DNA of 64,000 bases from assembly GCA_041874725.1 (NCBI GenBank), contig CP097466.1:3472001-3536000 (forward strand). The letters are read 5' to 3'. The translations under genes and the position numbers were made by a program. Under the pieces are notes generated by a model. It was given only the letters and a program-made list of their open reading frames with translations, searched no databases and was not told the origin of the DNA. Below are positions 34,746-43,892 of this stretch, one piece after another. The stretch comes from Duganella sp. BuS-21. Its GTDB lineage: Bacteria > Pseudomonadota > Gammaproteobacteria > Burkholderiales > Burkholderiaceae_D. Each line of letters begins with the position of its first letter. The stretch's first letter is position 1.

Positions 34746-35959
34746 ATTCAGCTTTAAAGCATATTCACCTGTGTTGGGAGCTTGGCGGCGGCCTGGGACA
34801 TGCGGGCCGCCTGAAGATGCTGGCGCAGGTGCTGCTGGCGCGCGGCCACCGCGTCACCCTGAGCGTGCGCGATCTGATGCAAACTCGCGCTTTGCTGGCC
34901 GATCTCGATGTCCCGACGTTGCAGGCGCCGGTCTGGCTACACAAGGCGGCGGGCTTGCCGCCGTCCGCCAACCTGGCCGAGATCCTGTTCCACTGCGGTT
35001 ACCTGGAACCGGCCGCGCTGCGCGGCATGGTGGCCGGCTGGCGCGATCTGTTCGGCGTGCTGCAACCGGATCTGGTGGTGGCCGATTTCGCGCCGACCGC
35101 CTTGCTGGCGGCGCGCAGCATGGGGCTGCGCAGCGCCTCGGTCGGCAATGGCTTCAACAGCCCGCAGCCGGGTCAGCCGCTACCTTCGTGGAAGGAGGCG
35201 CCGCCGGAACGATTGGCCTCGTCGGAAGCGCGCATGCTGGCGACGGCCAACGCGGTGCTGGCCGAATTCCAGGCGCCGCCGCATGCGCATGCGTCCGATG
35301 TGTTCCTCGGCGACCTGCCTTTGCTGTGCACCTGGCCGGAACTCGATCACGGCGAAGGCCGCACGCAGGCGCAATGGCTGGGCCCCAGCTTCACCGCCGA
35401 TGGCGGCCTGGCGCCGTGCTGGCCCGAGGGCGATGGTCGCAAGGTGTTCGCGTATCTGAAGGCGGTCCATCCATCGCACGGCGCGGTGCTCAAGGCGCTG
35501 GTGGCGGAGGGCTGCCGCGTGCTGGCCTATGTGCCGGAAGTGGCGCTCGGTGCCGCGCCGCCGGTGCTCAGTGAGCAGATCGTCTATGCCGAGTCGCCGC
35601 TCGCGCTGCCGCAGGCGCTGGCCGGGGCGGAGCTGTGCGTGTGCCACGCCGGCGAGGCCACGCTGGCGCAGTCGCTGCTGGCCGGCGTGCCTTTGCTGAT
35701 GCTGCCGTCCCACACCGAGCAATTCCTCACCGCGCGCCGCGTTGCCATGTCCGGCGCCGGCTACAACGCGGCCTTGATGACAGCCGATTCGGATTGGCGC
35801 GGCGTGCTGCGGTCCATGCTCAACCACGCCGGCTACCGCGCGGCGGCGCAGGACTTCGCTGCGCGTCATCGCGGCTATAGCCAGAGGCAAATGAACGAAG
35901 CACTGGCGCTGAAGATGGAGCAGTTACTTGCTTGTGAGTGGATAAAACAAGCCAATTAA
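34742..35959 (+). CDS. GT1-type glycosyltransferase (GT-B fold)
   Basis: A 405-residue glycosyltransferase of the UDP-glycosyltransferase/MGT group. It begins HIHLCWELGGGLGHAGRLKM, with a GGLGH nucleotide-sugar loop. The C-terminal half has CVCHAGEATLAQSLLAGVPLL, which is the acceptor/donor motif of this fold (H-A-G-x-x-T). Its donor and acceptor cannot be predicted. It is the last gene of the coupled block and is followed by a strong terminator. Confidence 0.82.
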   Translation: MNSALKHIHLCWELGGGLGHAGRLKMLAQVLLARGHRVTLSVRDLMQTRALLADLDVPTLQAPVWLHKAAGLPPSANLAEILFHCGYLEPAALRGMVAGWRDLFGVLQPDLVVADFAPTALLAARSMGLRSASVGNGFNSPQPGQPLPSWKEAPPERLASSEARMLATANAVLAEFQAPPHAHASDVFLGDLPLLCTWPELDHGEGRTQAQWLGPSFTADGGLAPCWPEGDGRKVFAYLKAVHPSHGAVLKALVAEGCRVLAYVPEVALGAAPPVLSEQIVYAESPLALPQALAGAELCVCHAGEATLAQSLLAGVPLLMLPSHTEQFLTARRVAMSGAGYNAALMTADSDWRGVLRSMLNHAGYRAAAQDFAARHRGYSQRQMNEALALKMEQLLACEWIKQAN

Positions 35960-36029
35960 TGTACAATTGCAATCAGTGTTGCAGCAATTGAAATTAAAAA
36001 CATTGCCTCTGGTAGGGCTGGATGTTTGG

Positions 36030-36063
36030 AAAGGCCGGCGTTCTCGGAACGCCGGCCTTTTTT
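36030..36063 (+). terminator. Strong rho-independent terminator after the glycosyltransferase gene
   Basis: A perfect 13-base stem (36030-36042 with 36048-36060) around a five-base loop is followed by T's to 36063. It is about 70 bases past the stop at 35959. The stem is GC-rich (GGCCGGCG core). Confidence 0.85.
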
Positions 36064-36111
36064 GTATTGACGCCCGGCTAGCGTGGCGCGCGGCGCGCGG
36101 TAGCGCAGCGC

Positions 36112-36141
36112 TTGTTGCGGGCGGCCGGCGTCCGATAGAAT
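36112..36141 (+). promoter_or_regulatory. Candidate promoter for the nuclease operon
   Basis: TTGTTG (36112-36117), an 18-base spacer and TAGAAT (36136-36141) lie 29 bases before the nuclease start, directly after the terminator of the previous block. Confidence 0.45.
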
Positions 36142-36169
36142 GCTGCCTCAGCAATGTTTTTAGGAAGCT

Positions 36170-36946
36170 ATGTCTTTGTTTCAACGATCGCTGGCGATTG
36201 CCGCGCTGCTGGCCGCCAGCCTGGCCTCGGCCGGCGAATGCCCGGCCCACTACGTCGATGGCCGCCTGCCGGAAATCCGCAACCCCAAAATGACCGCCGC
36301 CACCACCGAGCTATGCTACGGCGTATTCGGTGTGATGCACTCCGGGATCACGCGCACGCCGCTGTGGTCGGCCGAGCATCTGACCTCGGAAAATATCGCA
36401 GCGGCCAAAGACCTGTCGCGCGAAAATTCCTTCCATCCCGAGCCGAGGCTGCCGGGCAGGGCGCGCGCCGAGCTGGCCGACTACGCCCGCAGCGGTTACG
36501 ATCGCGGCCACATGGCGCCGAACGGCGACATGCCGGACCGCCGCACCCAGCACGAGAGCTTCACGCTGGCCAACATGGTGCCGCAAAACGCCGAGAACAA
36601 CCGTCACGTCTGGGCCGGCATCGAGGGCGTGGTGCGCAAGCTGGCGCAGAAGGAGGGCGATCTGTACGTGATCACCGGCCCGGCCTTCATCGGCGGCAAT
36701 CTGGAAAAGGTCGGCAAGGTGCTGGTGCCCACGCATTTGTATAAACTGGTGTACAGCCCGCGCCAGCGCGCCGGCGCCGCGTTCTTCATCGAGAACCGCG
36801 CCGACGTGAACTACGAGCTGTTGAGCATCGCCGAACTGGAAAGCAAGGTCGGCATCAATCTGCTGCCGTCGCTGCCGGCGGCGGAAAAACAGGCGATGCT
36901 GCGCCTGCCGAAGGTGAGACAACGTAAAGACGGGAGCAAGCGATGA
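36170..36946 (+). CDS. Secreted DNA/RNA non-specific endonuclease (NUC family)
   Basis: A 258-residue protein with a signal peptide (to about residue 22). The active-site motif DRGHMAPNGD is near residue 114-123; in Serratia nuclease the DRGH histidine is the catalytic base. An asparagine for Mg binding is in NMVPQNAENN. It is probably exported to the periplasm or outside, to degrade nucleic acids. A short gene starts inside its stop (ATGA), so two small genes follow in the same transcript. Confidence 0.88.
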   Translation: MSLFQRSLAIAALLAASLASAGECPAHYVDGRLPEIRNPKMTAATTELCYGVFGVMHSGITRTPLWSAEHLTSENIAAAKDLSRENSFHPEPRLPGRARAELADYARSGYDRGHMAPNGDMPDRRTQHESFTLANMVPQNAENNRHVWAGIEGVVRKLAQKEGDLYVITGPAFIGGNLEKVGKVLVPTHLYKLVYSPRQRAGAAFFIENRADVNYELLSIAELESKVGINLLPSLPAAEKQAMLRLPKVRQRKDGSKR

Positions 36947-37194
36947 GCAAATTCGTGCCTTATAAAAATGAGTCGGACGTGCTGCACATCGGCGGCCTGA
37001 CCATCGAAAACCGCCTCGACCGCATCACCCTCAGCGGCGATATCGATTTAACTGCCGATCAGGCCGGCCTGGCCGATGCCCGCGCGCTGCACGAGCTGCT
37101 GGCCGAAGTGGTGGCCAGGCTGGAGGCCCAGAAACTGCCGGCCACGCTGCCGCCGGCCGCCAACACCATCGTCGCCAATCCTTTCGAATCGTGA
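36943..37194 (+). CDS. Small conserved protein of unknown function
   Basis: An 83-residue protein (MSKFVPYKNESDVLHIGGLTIENR). It has no signal peptide. It contains two predicted strands, then a helix (LADARALHELLAEVVARLEAQ). Homologues are common in Burkholderiales as a small unannotated gene. It overlaps the nuclease stop by ATGA and nearly abuts the next gene. I cannot give a function. Confidence 0.6.
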   Translation: MSKFVPYKNESDVLHIGGLTIENRLDRITLSGDIDLTADQAGLADARALHELLAEVVARLEAQKLPATLPPAANTIVANPFES

Positions 37195-37202
37195 GCCGGT
37201 CC

Positions 37203-37634
37203 ATGCATTTTCAGTCCGACGAAGAAATCCACGCCATCGGCACCGGGCTGCTGGACCGCACGCTGCCCAAGCTGGCGTGGACCCACGCCGCCCACCTGGC
37301 GGCCGCCGCCTGGCTGCTGGCGGACCGTCCCGATATCGATGCGCAGGCGGAATTGCCCGGCATCATCCGCGCCTATAACGAGGCCACCGGCACTGCCAAC
37401 ACCGATAGCGGCGGCTATCACCACACGATTACGCTGGCTTCCTTGCGGGCGGTGGCGGATTTCCTGGGGCGGCAGCCGGCCGGGACGCCCTTGCATGTGG
37501 CTTGTGAGCAGCTCTTGCTGAGTCCTTACGGCAATAAATCATGGTTGACACAATATTGGACTGCGGAAGTGTTATTCTCAAAGGACGCTCGGCTGGGCTG
37601 GATAGAGCCGGACCGCGCGTCCCTGCCATTTTGA
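37203..37634 (+). CDS. Conserved hypothetical protein, helical
   Basis: A 143-residue helical protein (MHFQSDEEIHAIGTGLLDRT). A conserved WTHAAHLAAAAWLL, with two histidines four apart, and a later GGYHHTIT suggest a metal-binding helical bundle, though this is a guess. I chose the ATG at 37203 because conserved residues begin there; a GTG at 37191 overlapping the previous stop is also possible. It lies between the small gene and the protease gene. Confidence 0.6.
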   Translation: MHFQSDEEIHAIGTGLLDRTLPKLAWTHAAHLAAAAWLLADRPDIDAQAELPGIIRAYNEATGTANTDSGGYHHTITLASLRAVADFLGRQPAGTPLHVACEQLLLSPYGNKSWLTQYWTAEVLFSKDARLGWIEPDRASLPF

Positions 37635-37644
37635 AAACGTTGAT

Positions 37645-39363
37645 ATGACACTGACATCCGGTATTAATTCCATCGATTCGCTGCTCGGCGAAAGCTGGGC
37701 CGCTGCCCCGGGCCAGGCCGTGACGCTGACCTACAGCTTCATGACGCGCTTGCCGAGCGACGCCACCAATGACGACGCCAACGGTTTCCGTGCCATGACG
37801 CCGGCCCAGAAAACCGCGACGCGCGATGCGCTGGCCACCTGGGCCGCAGTCGCCAACATCACCTTCCAGGAAGTGTCGGCCGGTGGCGAACTCCAGATGG
37901 GCACCAACGACCAGGGCAGTACCAGTAGCGGCTATGCCTATCTGCCGAATGGCCACGATCCCAGCTATTTGTTCACCAACAATCAGAACGATTACAACTT
38001 CAGCTTTGCGCCTGGCGATTTCGGTGTGGCGGTGCTCATCCACGAGTTGGGCCATACGCTGGGCTTCAAGCATCCGGGCAACTACGACTCCACCGGCGGC
38101 GATATCGACGGCCCCTTCCTGCCGCAGGAAACCGATACCATCGATTACTCGCAGATGTCGTATCACACCGGCGCGGGGTTCCAGCTGAACTACAACTACG
38201 GCATTACGCCGATGCTGTACGACATCCAGGCGATCCAGTACCTGTACGGCGCCAACCTGAACTACCACACCGGCAACGATAGCTACGTCTTCCTCAAGGA
38301 CGCGGCGCTGCAATGCATCTGGGATGCCGGCGGCGCCGACACGCTGGACTTTTCCGGCTGCACGGGGGCGACGGTCATCAATCTGAACGCGGGCAGTTTC
38401 AGTTCCACCGCGCCGGGTTATCAAAATATTTCCATCGCCTACAATGTGGCGATCGAGGGCGCCATTGCCGGCAACGGCGGTTCGACCATCTACGCCAACG
38501 CTTACGGCAATCTGATCACCGGCGGCACCGGCAACGACGTCATTTACGAGGGGGCGGGCAGCGATACCATCAGTGGCAATGGCGGCTTGGATACCGTGGT
38601 GTTCGGCAAGACGTTGTCGGCCTATGCGCTGGCCGGTTCCTTCGGCGCGCTGAGCGTCAGCGGCGACGGCAACGATCTGCTGACCGAGATCGACTGGCTG
38701 CAGTTCAGCGACGTCAATATCCACTTGTATGACTATACCGCGCTGGTGGCGGGTGGCGCCGGCAACGATGTGCTGACGGCGTCGGCAGGCAGTCAGCTGA
38801 TCGCCGGCGGGGCCGGCATCGACACCTTGATGATTGCCGGGACGCGCGCCAGCGTCTTCTTGCACGCCGCCGGTTCGGCAGTTTCGCTGATTGACCAGGG
38901 CGGAAGCGAGGGCACCGACTTGCTGACCGGCGTCGAGCGCCTGAGCTTTGCCGATGGCGCCGTGGCGCTCGACACCAACGGCGCCGCCGGCCAGCTATAC
39001 CGCCTGTACAGCGCCATGTTCAACCGCACGCCGGACGAAGCGGGGATGGGCTACTGGCTCAAGGTGCTGGATAACGGCGGCCGCGTAACGTCGACCGCCG
39101 CCGGCTTCGTGGACAGCGCGGAATTCATCAGCATCTACGGCGCCAACGCCAGCGATGAAGTGTTCCTGACGGCGCTGTACAACAACGTGCTGCACCGCGC
39201 GCCGGACGCCGCCGGCCTGCAGTTCTGGCTCGATTCGCTGAAGGTGGTGACGCGCGCCGAAGCGCTGGTCGGCTTCTCGGACTCCGCCGAGAACATCGAT
39301 GTGATGAGCCACATCATCCCGGTCGGCATTCCCTACGTACCGTATCTGCCGGCGCTGGGCTAG
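37645..39363 (+). CDS. Serralysin-like M10 metalloprotease with RTX and DUF4214 parts
   Basis: A 572-residue protein without a signal peptide. The catalytic zinc motif HELGHTLGFKHP is near residue 132-143, and a Met-turn in YSQMSYHT near 172 completes the metzincin core. RTX calcium repeats (GGTGNDVI, GAGSDTISGNGGLDT) lie around residues 290-320 with a second set near 370. The C-terminal 120 residues are DUF4214 (YRLYSAMFNRTPDEAGMGYWL). RTX proteins leave the cell through type I secretion using C-terminal signals, but no transporter genes are seen here. The DUF4214 tail replaces the usual serralysin C-terminus. Confidence 0.85.
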   Translation: MTLTSGINSIDSLLGESWAAAPGQAVTLTYSFMTRLPSDATNDDANGFRAMTPAQKTATRDALATWAAVANITFQEVSAGGELQMGTNDQGSTSSGYAYLPNGHDPSYLFTNNQNDYNFSFAPGDFGVAVLIHELGHTLGFKHPGNYDSTGGDIDGPFLPQETDTIDYSQMSYHTGAGFQLNYNYGITPMLYDIQAIQYLYGANLNYHTGNDSYVFLKDAALQCIWDAGGADTLDFSGCTGATVINLNAGSFSSTAPGYQNISIAYNVAIEGAIAGNGGSTIYANAYGNLITGGTGNDVIYEGAGSDTISGNGGLDTVVFGKTLSAYALAGSFGALSVSGDGNDLLTEIDWLQFSDVNIHLYDYTALVAGGAGNDVLTASAGSQLIAGGAGIDTLMIAGTRASVFLHAAGSAVSLIDQGGSEGTDLLTGVERLSFADGAVALDTNGAAGQLYRLYSAMFNRTPDEAGMGYWLKVLDNGGRVTSTAAGFVDSAEFISIYGANASDEVFLTALYNNVLHRAPDAAGLQFWLDSLKVVTRAEALVGFSDSAENIDVMSHIIPVGIPYVPYLPALG

Positions 39364-39372
39364 TCCGCGCCG

Positions 39373-40362
39373 TTAATCGACTCCAGGCAGGCTGATGCGA
39401 TTGCGGCCCATGTGCTTGGCGCGGTACAGCGCCGAGTCGGCCGTCGCCACCAGCTGGCTTGGATCGTTCTCGGCCGCCGCCAGCGCGGTGGCCGCGCCGA
39501 TGCTCACCGTCACCACGTGCTGCTGGCTGCCCAGGTTGGGCAGGCGCAGCTGCTCGATCCGGCAGCGGATGCGCTCGGCCACGATGGCCGCGCCGGTCAG
39601 CGACTCATTGGGCAGGATCACCGCGAATTCCTCGCCGCCGTAGCGCGCCACCAGGTCGTTGGCGCGCATCTCGCTCGATACCGCCGTGGCGATGCGCTGC
39701 AGGCACTCGTCGCCGCCCAGGTGGCCGTAGGCATCGTTGTACTGTTTGAAGTTGTCGACGTCCACCATCAGCAGCGACAGCGGCAGCTGATGGCGCAGGG
39801 CGCGCTGCCACTCGGCGTTCAGCGTATCGTCGAAGCAGCGGCGGTTGGCCAGGCCGGTCAGGCCGTCGCGCGTGGCCAGCTGCTCCAGCGCCACCTGGGC
39901 GCGCTTTTCCTCGGTGACGTCGCGCAGCGTTTCCACCACGGCCACCAGCTTGCCCTCGCTGTCGAAGATCGGGCTGGCGTCGGCCGCCAGGTAGCGGCGC
40001 CGGCCCACGCGCGGCATGTCGCACCAGTTTTCCGCACACAGGTTGTTGTCGGTGTCGTTGCGGCGCGCGTGCTGGCGGTACAGCCGGTGCAGATCGGCGC
40101 TGCGGCCCTGGATCACCAGGTCGGCCAGTGTCGGACGCTGCTCTTCGTAGAACGGCTTCCAGTGGTCGGCGGTGCCCAGCACTTCCCAGGCCGGCACCCC
40201 GGTCAGGCGCTCGCAGGCCTGGTTCCAGATGATGACCTTGCCGTTGATGTCGACCACGAAGGTGGGGATCACCAGCAGTTCCATCAGCTTCAAGGCGAAG
40301 CCGTGTTGCTGGTCTGCCGGTGGAAACTCCATCAGGTGCTGGATTTTTTGTGTTCCGCTCAT
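39373..40362 (-). CDS. PAS-GGDEF diguanylate cyclase
   Basis: A 329-residue protein: PAS domain (about residues 20-155, with VIPTFVVDINGKVIIWNQACERL) and a GGDEF domain from about 165. The active site RYGGEEFAV is intact, so the enzyme should make cyclic di-GMP. An allosteric I-site RxxD (RAND) lies 5 residues before it. There is no EAL domain or membrane helix, so it is cytoplasmic. It follows the histidine kinase gene on the same strand with an 18-base gap, so signals from the kinase might be coupled to second-messenger output. Confidence 0.92.
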   Translation of the reverse strand: MSGTQKIQHLMEFPPADQQHGFALKLMELLVIPTFVVDINGKVIIWNQACERLTGVPAWEVLGTADHWKPFYEEQRPTLADLVIQGRSADLHRLYRQHARRNDTDNNLCAENWCDMPRVGRRRYLAADASPIFDSEGKLVAVVETLRDVTEEKRAQVALEQLATRDGLTGLANRRCFDDTLNAEWQRALRHQLPLSLLMVDVDNFKQYNDAYGHLGGDECLQRIATAVSSEMRANDLVARYGGEEFAVILPNESLTGAAIVAERIRCRIEQLRLPNLGSQQHVVTVSIGAATALAAAENDPSQLVATADSALYRAKHMGRNRISLPGVD

Positions 40363-40380
40363 GGGCGCCGCTTTCTGTTG

Positions 40381-41148
40381 TTATTGAATGGGAAAAGACA
40401 TGGTGAGCGCCGTGCCGGCGCCGGGTGTGCTGGCGACGTCGAAACGGCCGCCGGCCTCGCTCACGCGCCGGGCGATGTTGCGCAGGCCGTTGCCGCGCCG
40501 GGCGGGCGTCTGCGCCAGGCCGACGCCGTTGTCGCGCACGGTCAGGTTCAGACGCTGTTCCTGGCGGCGCAGGCCGACGCTGACCTCGGAGGCTTGCGCA
40601 TGGCGCACGATATTGCTCAGCGATTCCTGCAGCACGCGGTACAGCACGCCCTCGATGCCGGCGGTGGCGGCGGGGCCGGCGAAGGCGGAAGGTTCGGTGT
40701 CCAGCTGGCAGCGGATGCCGCTCAAACGCGAGAATTGGGCGATCTGCTGGTGTACCGCGCCTTCCAGCCCGGACTGCAGGGCCTCGGCCGGCAAGTCGTC
40801 GACGATGGCGCGCATGGCGCGGATGGCTTGCTGGATGCGCTCCAGCAGTTGGTCTAGCGGCCGCTGCAAGGCTGGGTGGCCGGCGGCCAGCGCGCCGGTG
40901 TCCAGGCTGAGCGCCAGCAGCTGTTGGCCCAGGTCGTCGTGCAGGTCGCGGGCGATGCGGCGCCGCTCGGCGTCACGCAGCGAGTGCTGGCTGGCGCTCA
41001 GGCGCGCGATCTGACGCCGCGCCTCGGCCAGAGCATGCGCTCCCCGTATGCGCTGGCGCCACCACAGCAGCAGACAGGCGGCCCAGACCAACAGGCAAAC
41101 AGCCAGGCAGACGATATCGATTTCCAGAAGCGGCGGCGCGGTTCTCAT
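40381..41148 (-). CDS. NarX-type histidine kinase (HisKA_3)
   Basis: A 255-residue kinase with one or two N-terminal helices (LEIDIVCLAVCLLVWAACLLL). The HisKA_3 dimerisation segment (RRRIARDLHDDLGQQLLALS, residues about 61-80) carries the phospho-histidine. A HATPase has VLQESLSNIVRHAQAS, VRDNGVGL and GNGLRNIARRV. No LuxR-type response regulator is adjacent, so its partner is elsewhere. GGAAG lies upstream of the ATG at 41148. The small sensor region suggests it reads a membrane or cytoplasmic signal. Confidence 0.85.
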   Translation of the reverse strand: MRTAPPLLEIDIVCLAVCLLVWAACLLLWWRQRIRGAHALAEARRQIARLSASQHSLRDAERRRIARDLHDDLGQQLLALSLDTGALAAGHPALQRPLDQLLERIQQAIRAMRAIVDDLPAEALQSGLEGAVHQQIAQFSRLSGIRCQLDTEPSAFAGPAATAGIEGVLYRVLQESLSNIVRHAQASEVSVGLRRQEQRLNLTVRDNGVGLAQTPARRGNGLRNIARRVSEAGGRFDVASTPGAGTALTMSFPIQ

Positions 41149-41275
41149 GGTGTATCTTCCTGAGATGGATGACAAACGTTGGCATGGTCCACAAGCCAAC
41201 ATAACGTGCTTGCCTTCTGGAAGCATTGTGAAATATCAATTTTGGTGATGCTTTCCGGAAAAGTGTGACGTGGGA

Positions 41276-41281
41276 TATAAT
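41276..41281 (+). promoter_or_regulatory. Candidate -10 box for the queE-queD-tadA operon
   Basis: TATAAT occurs at 41276-41281, 27 bases upstream of the GTG start of queE. A TTTCCG at 41252-41257 is a modest -35 with an 18-base spacer. I see no preQ1 riboswitch fold. Confidence 0.45.
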
Positions 41282-41307
41282 TGAGGGTTGTCCAATCAGG
41301 AACTATC

Positions 41308-41943
41308 GTGACTTACAGCATCAAAGAGATTTTCTATACGTTGCAGGGCGAGGGCGCACACGCCGGCCGTCCGGCCGTGTTCTGCCGTTTTTCCGGCTGC
41401 AACCTGTGGACCGGCCGCGAAATCGACCGCGCCAGCGCCGTTTGCCAGTTCTGCGATACCGACTTTGTCGGCACCGACGGCGAAGGCGGCGGCAAGTTCA
41501 AAACGCCGCAGGAGCTGGCCGCCACCATCAACGCGCTGTGGCCGGAAAGTTATACGGCCAGCAAGTACGTGGTGTTCACCGGCGGCGAACCGCTGCTGCA
41601 GCTCGATACGGCGCTGATCGAGGCCATGCACGCAGTCGGCTTCACCATCGCGATTGAAACCAACGGCACGCTGCCGGTGCCGGCTGGCGTGGATTGGATC
41701 TGCGTGAGCCCGAAAATGGGTTCCGAACTGGTGGTGAAAAAAGGCAATGAAATCAAGGTCGTGATTCCGCAGACCCACCAGGAGCTGTCGGCCTACGAAC
41801 AGCTGGACTTCGAGAATTTCTACGTGCAGGCGATGGACGGCCCGCTGGCCGCCTTCAATACCACGTTGGCGATCGACACCTGCAAGCGCAATCCGAAATG
41901 GAAGCTGAGCTTGCAAACCCATAAACTTTTACAGATACCCTGA
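41308..41943 (+). CDS. queE: 7-carboxy-7-deazaguanine synthase (QueE)
   Basis: A 211-residue radical-SAM enzyme of queuosine synthesis that converts 6-carboxytetrahydropterin to CDG. The iron-sulfur cysteines are arranged C-x14-C-x2-C (GCNLWTGRE and CQFCDTDF), the spacing of the proteobacterial QueE type. FTGGEPLLQ and ETNGTLPVP support the family. The start is GTG at 41308, with TCAGGA 7 bases before it. queD follows after 15 bases and tadA after that, so this is a tRNA-modification operon. Confidence 0.94.
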   Translation: MTYSIKEIFYTLQGEGAHAGRPAVFCRFSGCNLWTGREIDRASAVCQFCDTDFVGTDGEGGGKFKTPQELAATINALWPESYTASKYVVFTGGEPLLQLDTALIEAMHAVGFTIAIETNGTLPVPAGVDWICVSPKMGSELVVKKGNEIKVVIPQTHQELSAYEQLDFENFYVQAMDGPLAAFNTTLAIDTCKRNPKWKLSLQTHKLLQIP

Positions 41944-41958
41944 ATTAAGACCGACCTT

Positions 41959-42893
<935 letters not shown>

Positions 42894-42928
42894 AAATGGT
42901 ATGCTGAATCCCAAGTACGATTTGGGAG

Positions 42929-43879
42929 ATGGTCTTGGCTACCGCGCAAGCAAACGGCATCACGATCGCCTATGAAACCAGCGGCAATCCCGTCGATCCG
43001 CCGGTGCTGCTGATCATGGGGCTGGGCATGCAGCTGATCTCCTGGCCGCAGGACATGGTCGACGGCCTGGTGGAGCAGGGCTATTACGTGATCCGCTTCG
43101 ACAACCGCGATGCCGGCCTGTCGAGCAAGCTGCATCAGCACAAGAAGCCGCACCTGCTGTGGGCTTATCTGAAATCCCTGCTCGGCCTGAAACAGTCGGC
43201 CGCCTACACCCTCAACGATATGGCCGACGACGCGCTCGGATTGCTCGATGCGCTAGGCATTGCGCGCGTCCACGTGGTGGGCGCGTCGATGGGCGGCATG
43301 ATCGCGCAGATGTTTGCGGCGCGCTTTGCCGCGCGCACGCTGAGTCTGACGTCCATCATGTCGAGCAGCGGCAGGCGCGGTTTGCCGGGGCCGACGCCGG
43401 CGGCGCGCAATGCGCTGATGCGCGGGCCGGCCTATCCGCTCAGCCGCACCGAAGTGGTGGAGCGCGGCATCGCTGTAATGCGCCTGATCGGCAGTCCTTC
43501 CTTTCCGACGCCGGAGCGCATGCTGCGCGCCGCCATCGAGCGTTCGCTGGACCGCAGTATCAACCCGGACGGCATCGCCCGGCAGATGGTGGCCATCGTC
43601 GCTTCCGGCGACCGCACGCCGCTGCTGCGCAAGATCCACGCGCCAACGCTGGTGATCCACGGCGCGGCCGACCCGTTGGTGCCGGTGGCCTGCGGCGCCG
43701 ATACGGCCAAGGCGATACCGGGCGCGCGCTTGGAGGTGATCGAAGGAATGGGGCACGATTTGCCGCCGCAGTTGATCGAGCGCTTGCTTGCCTTGCTCGA
43801 CCAGCACCTGCGCGGTAAGATGGCGCCGGAACTTCCTCCGCGCTCCACGCATCGCGCCGGCAGCGGCACCCATCACTGA
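42929..43879 (+). CDS. Alpha/beta-hydrolase
   Basis: A 316-residue hydrolase. The nucleophile elbow GASMGGM is near residue 128, the oxyanion region is MGLGMQLISWPQ and a candidate catalytic aspartate lies in HGAADPLVPV near residue 246, with the histidine in GMGHDLPP. Such proteins include epoxide hydrolases and esterases; the substrate is not clear. A TTG at 42935 is an alternative start, better spaced from the GGGAG. It runs close to the LD-carboxypeptidase gene. Confidence 0.85.
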   Translation: MVLATAQANGITIAYETSGNPVDPPVLLIMGLGMQLISWPQDMVDGLVEQGYYVIRFDNRDAGLSSKLHQHKKPHLLWAYLKSLLGLKQSAAYTLNDMADDALGLLDALGIARVHVVGASMGGMIAQMFAARFAARTLSLTSIMSSSGRRGLPGPTPAARNALMRGPAYPLSRTEVVERGIAVMRLIGSPSFPTPERMLRAAIERSLDRSINPDGIARQMVAIVASGDRTPLLRKIHAPTLVIHGAADPLVPVACGADTAKAIPGARLEVIEGMGHDLPPQLIERLLALLDQHLRGKMAPELPPRSTHRAGSGTHH

Positions 43880-43892
43880 AGCTAAAGATATT

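Noticed and set aside
35960..36030. A small RNA ending at the strong terminator
   Set aside because: A short inverted repeat CAATTGC/GCAATTG is present, but I saw no clear promoter or conserved fold, so a leaderless terminator of the previous gene is the safer reading.
41236..41307. A preQ1 or other riboswitch before queE
   Set aside because: The leader is only about 70 bases and I saw no plausible stem-loop pattern of a known class.
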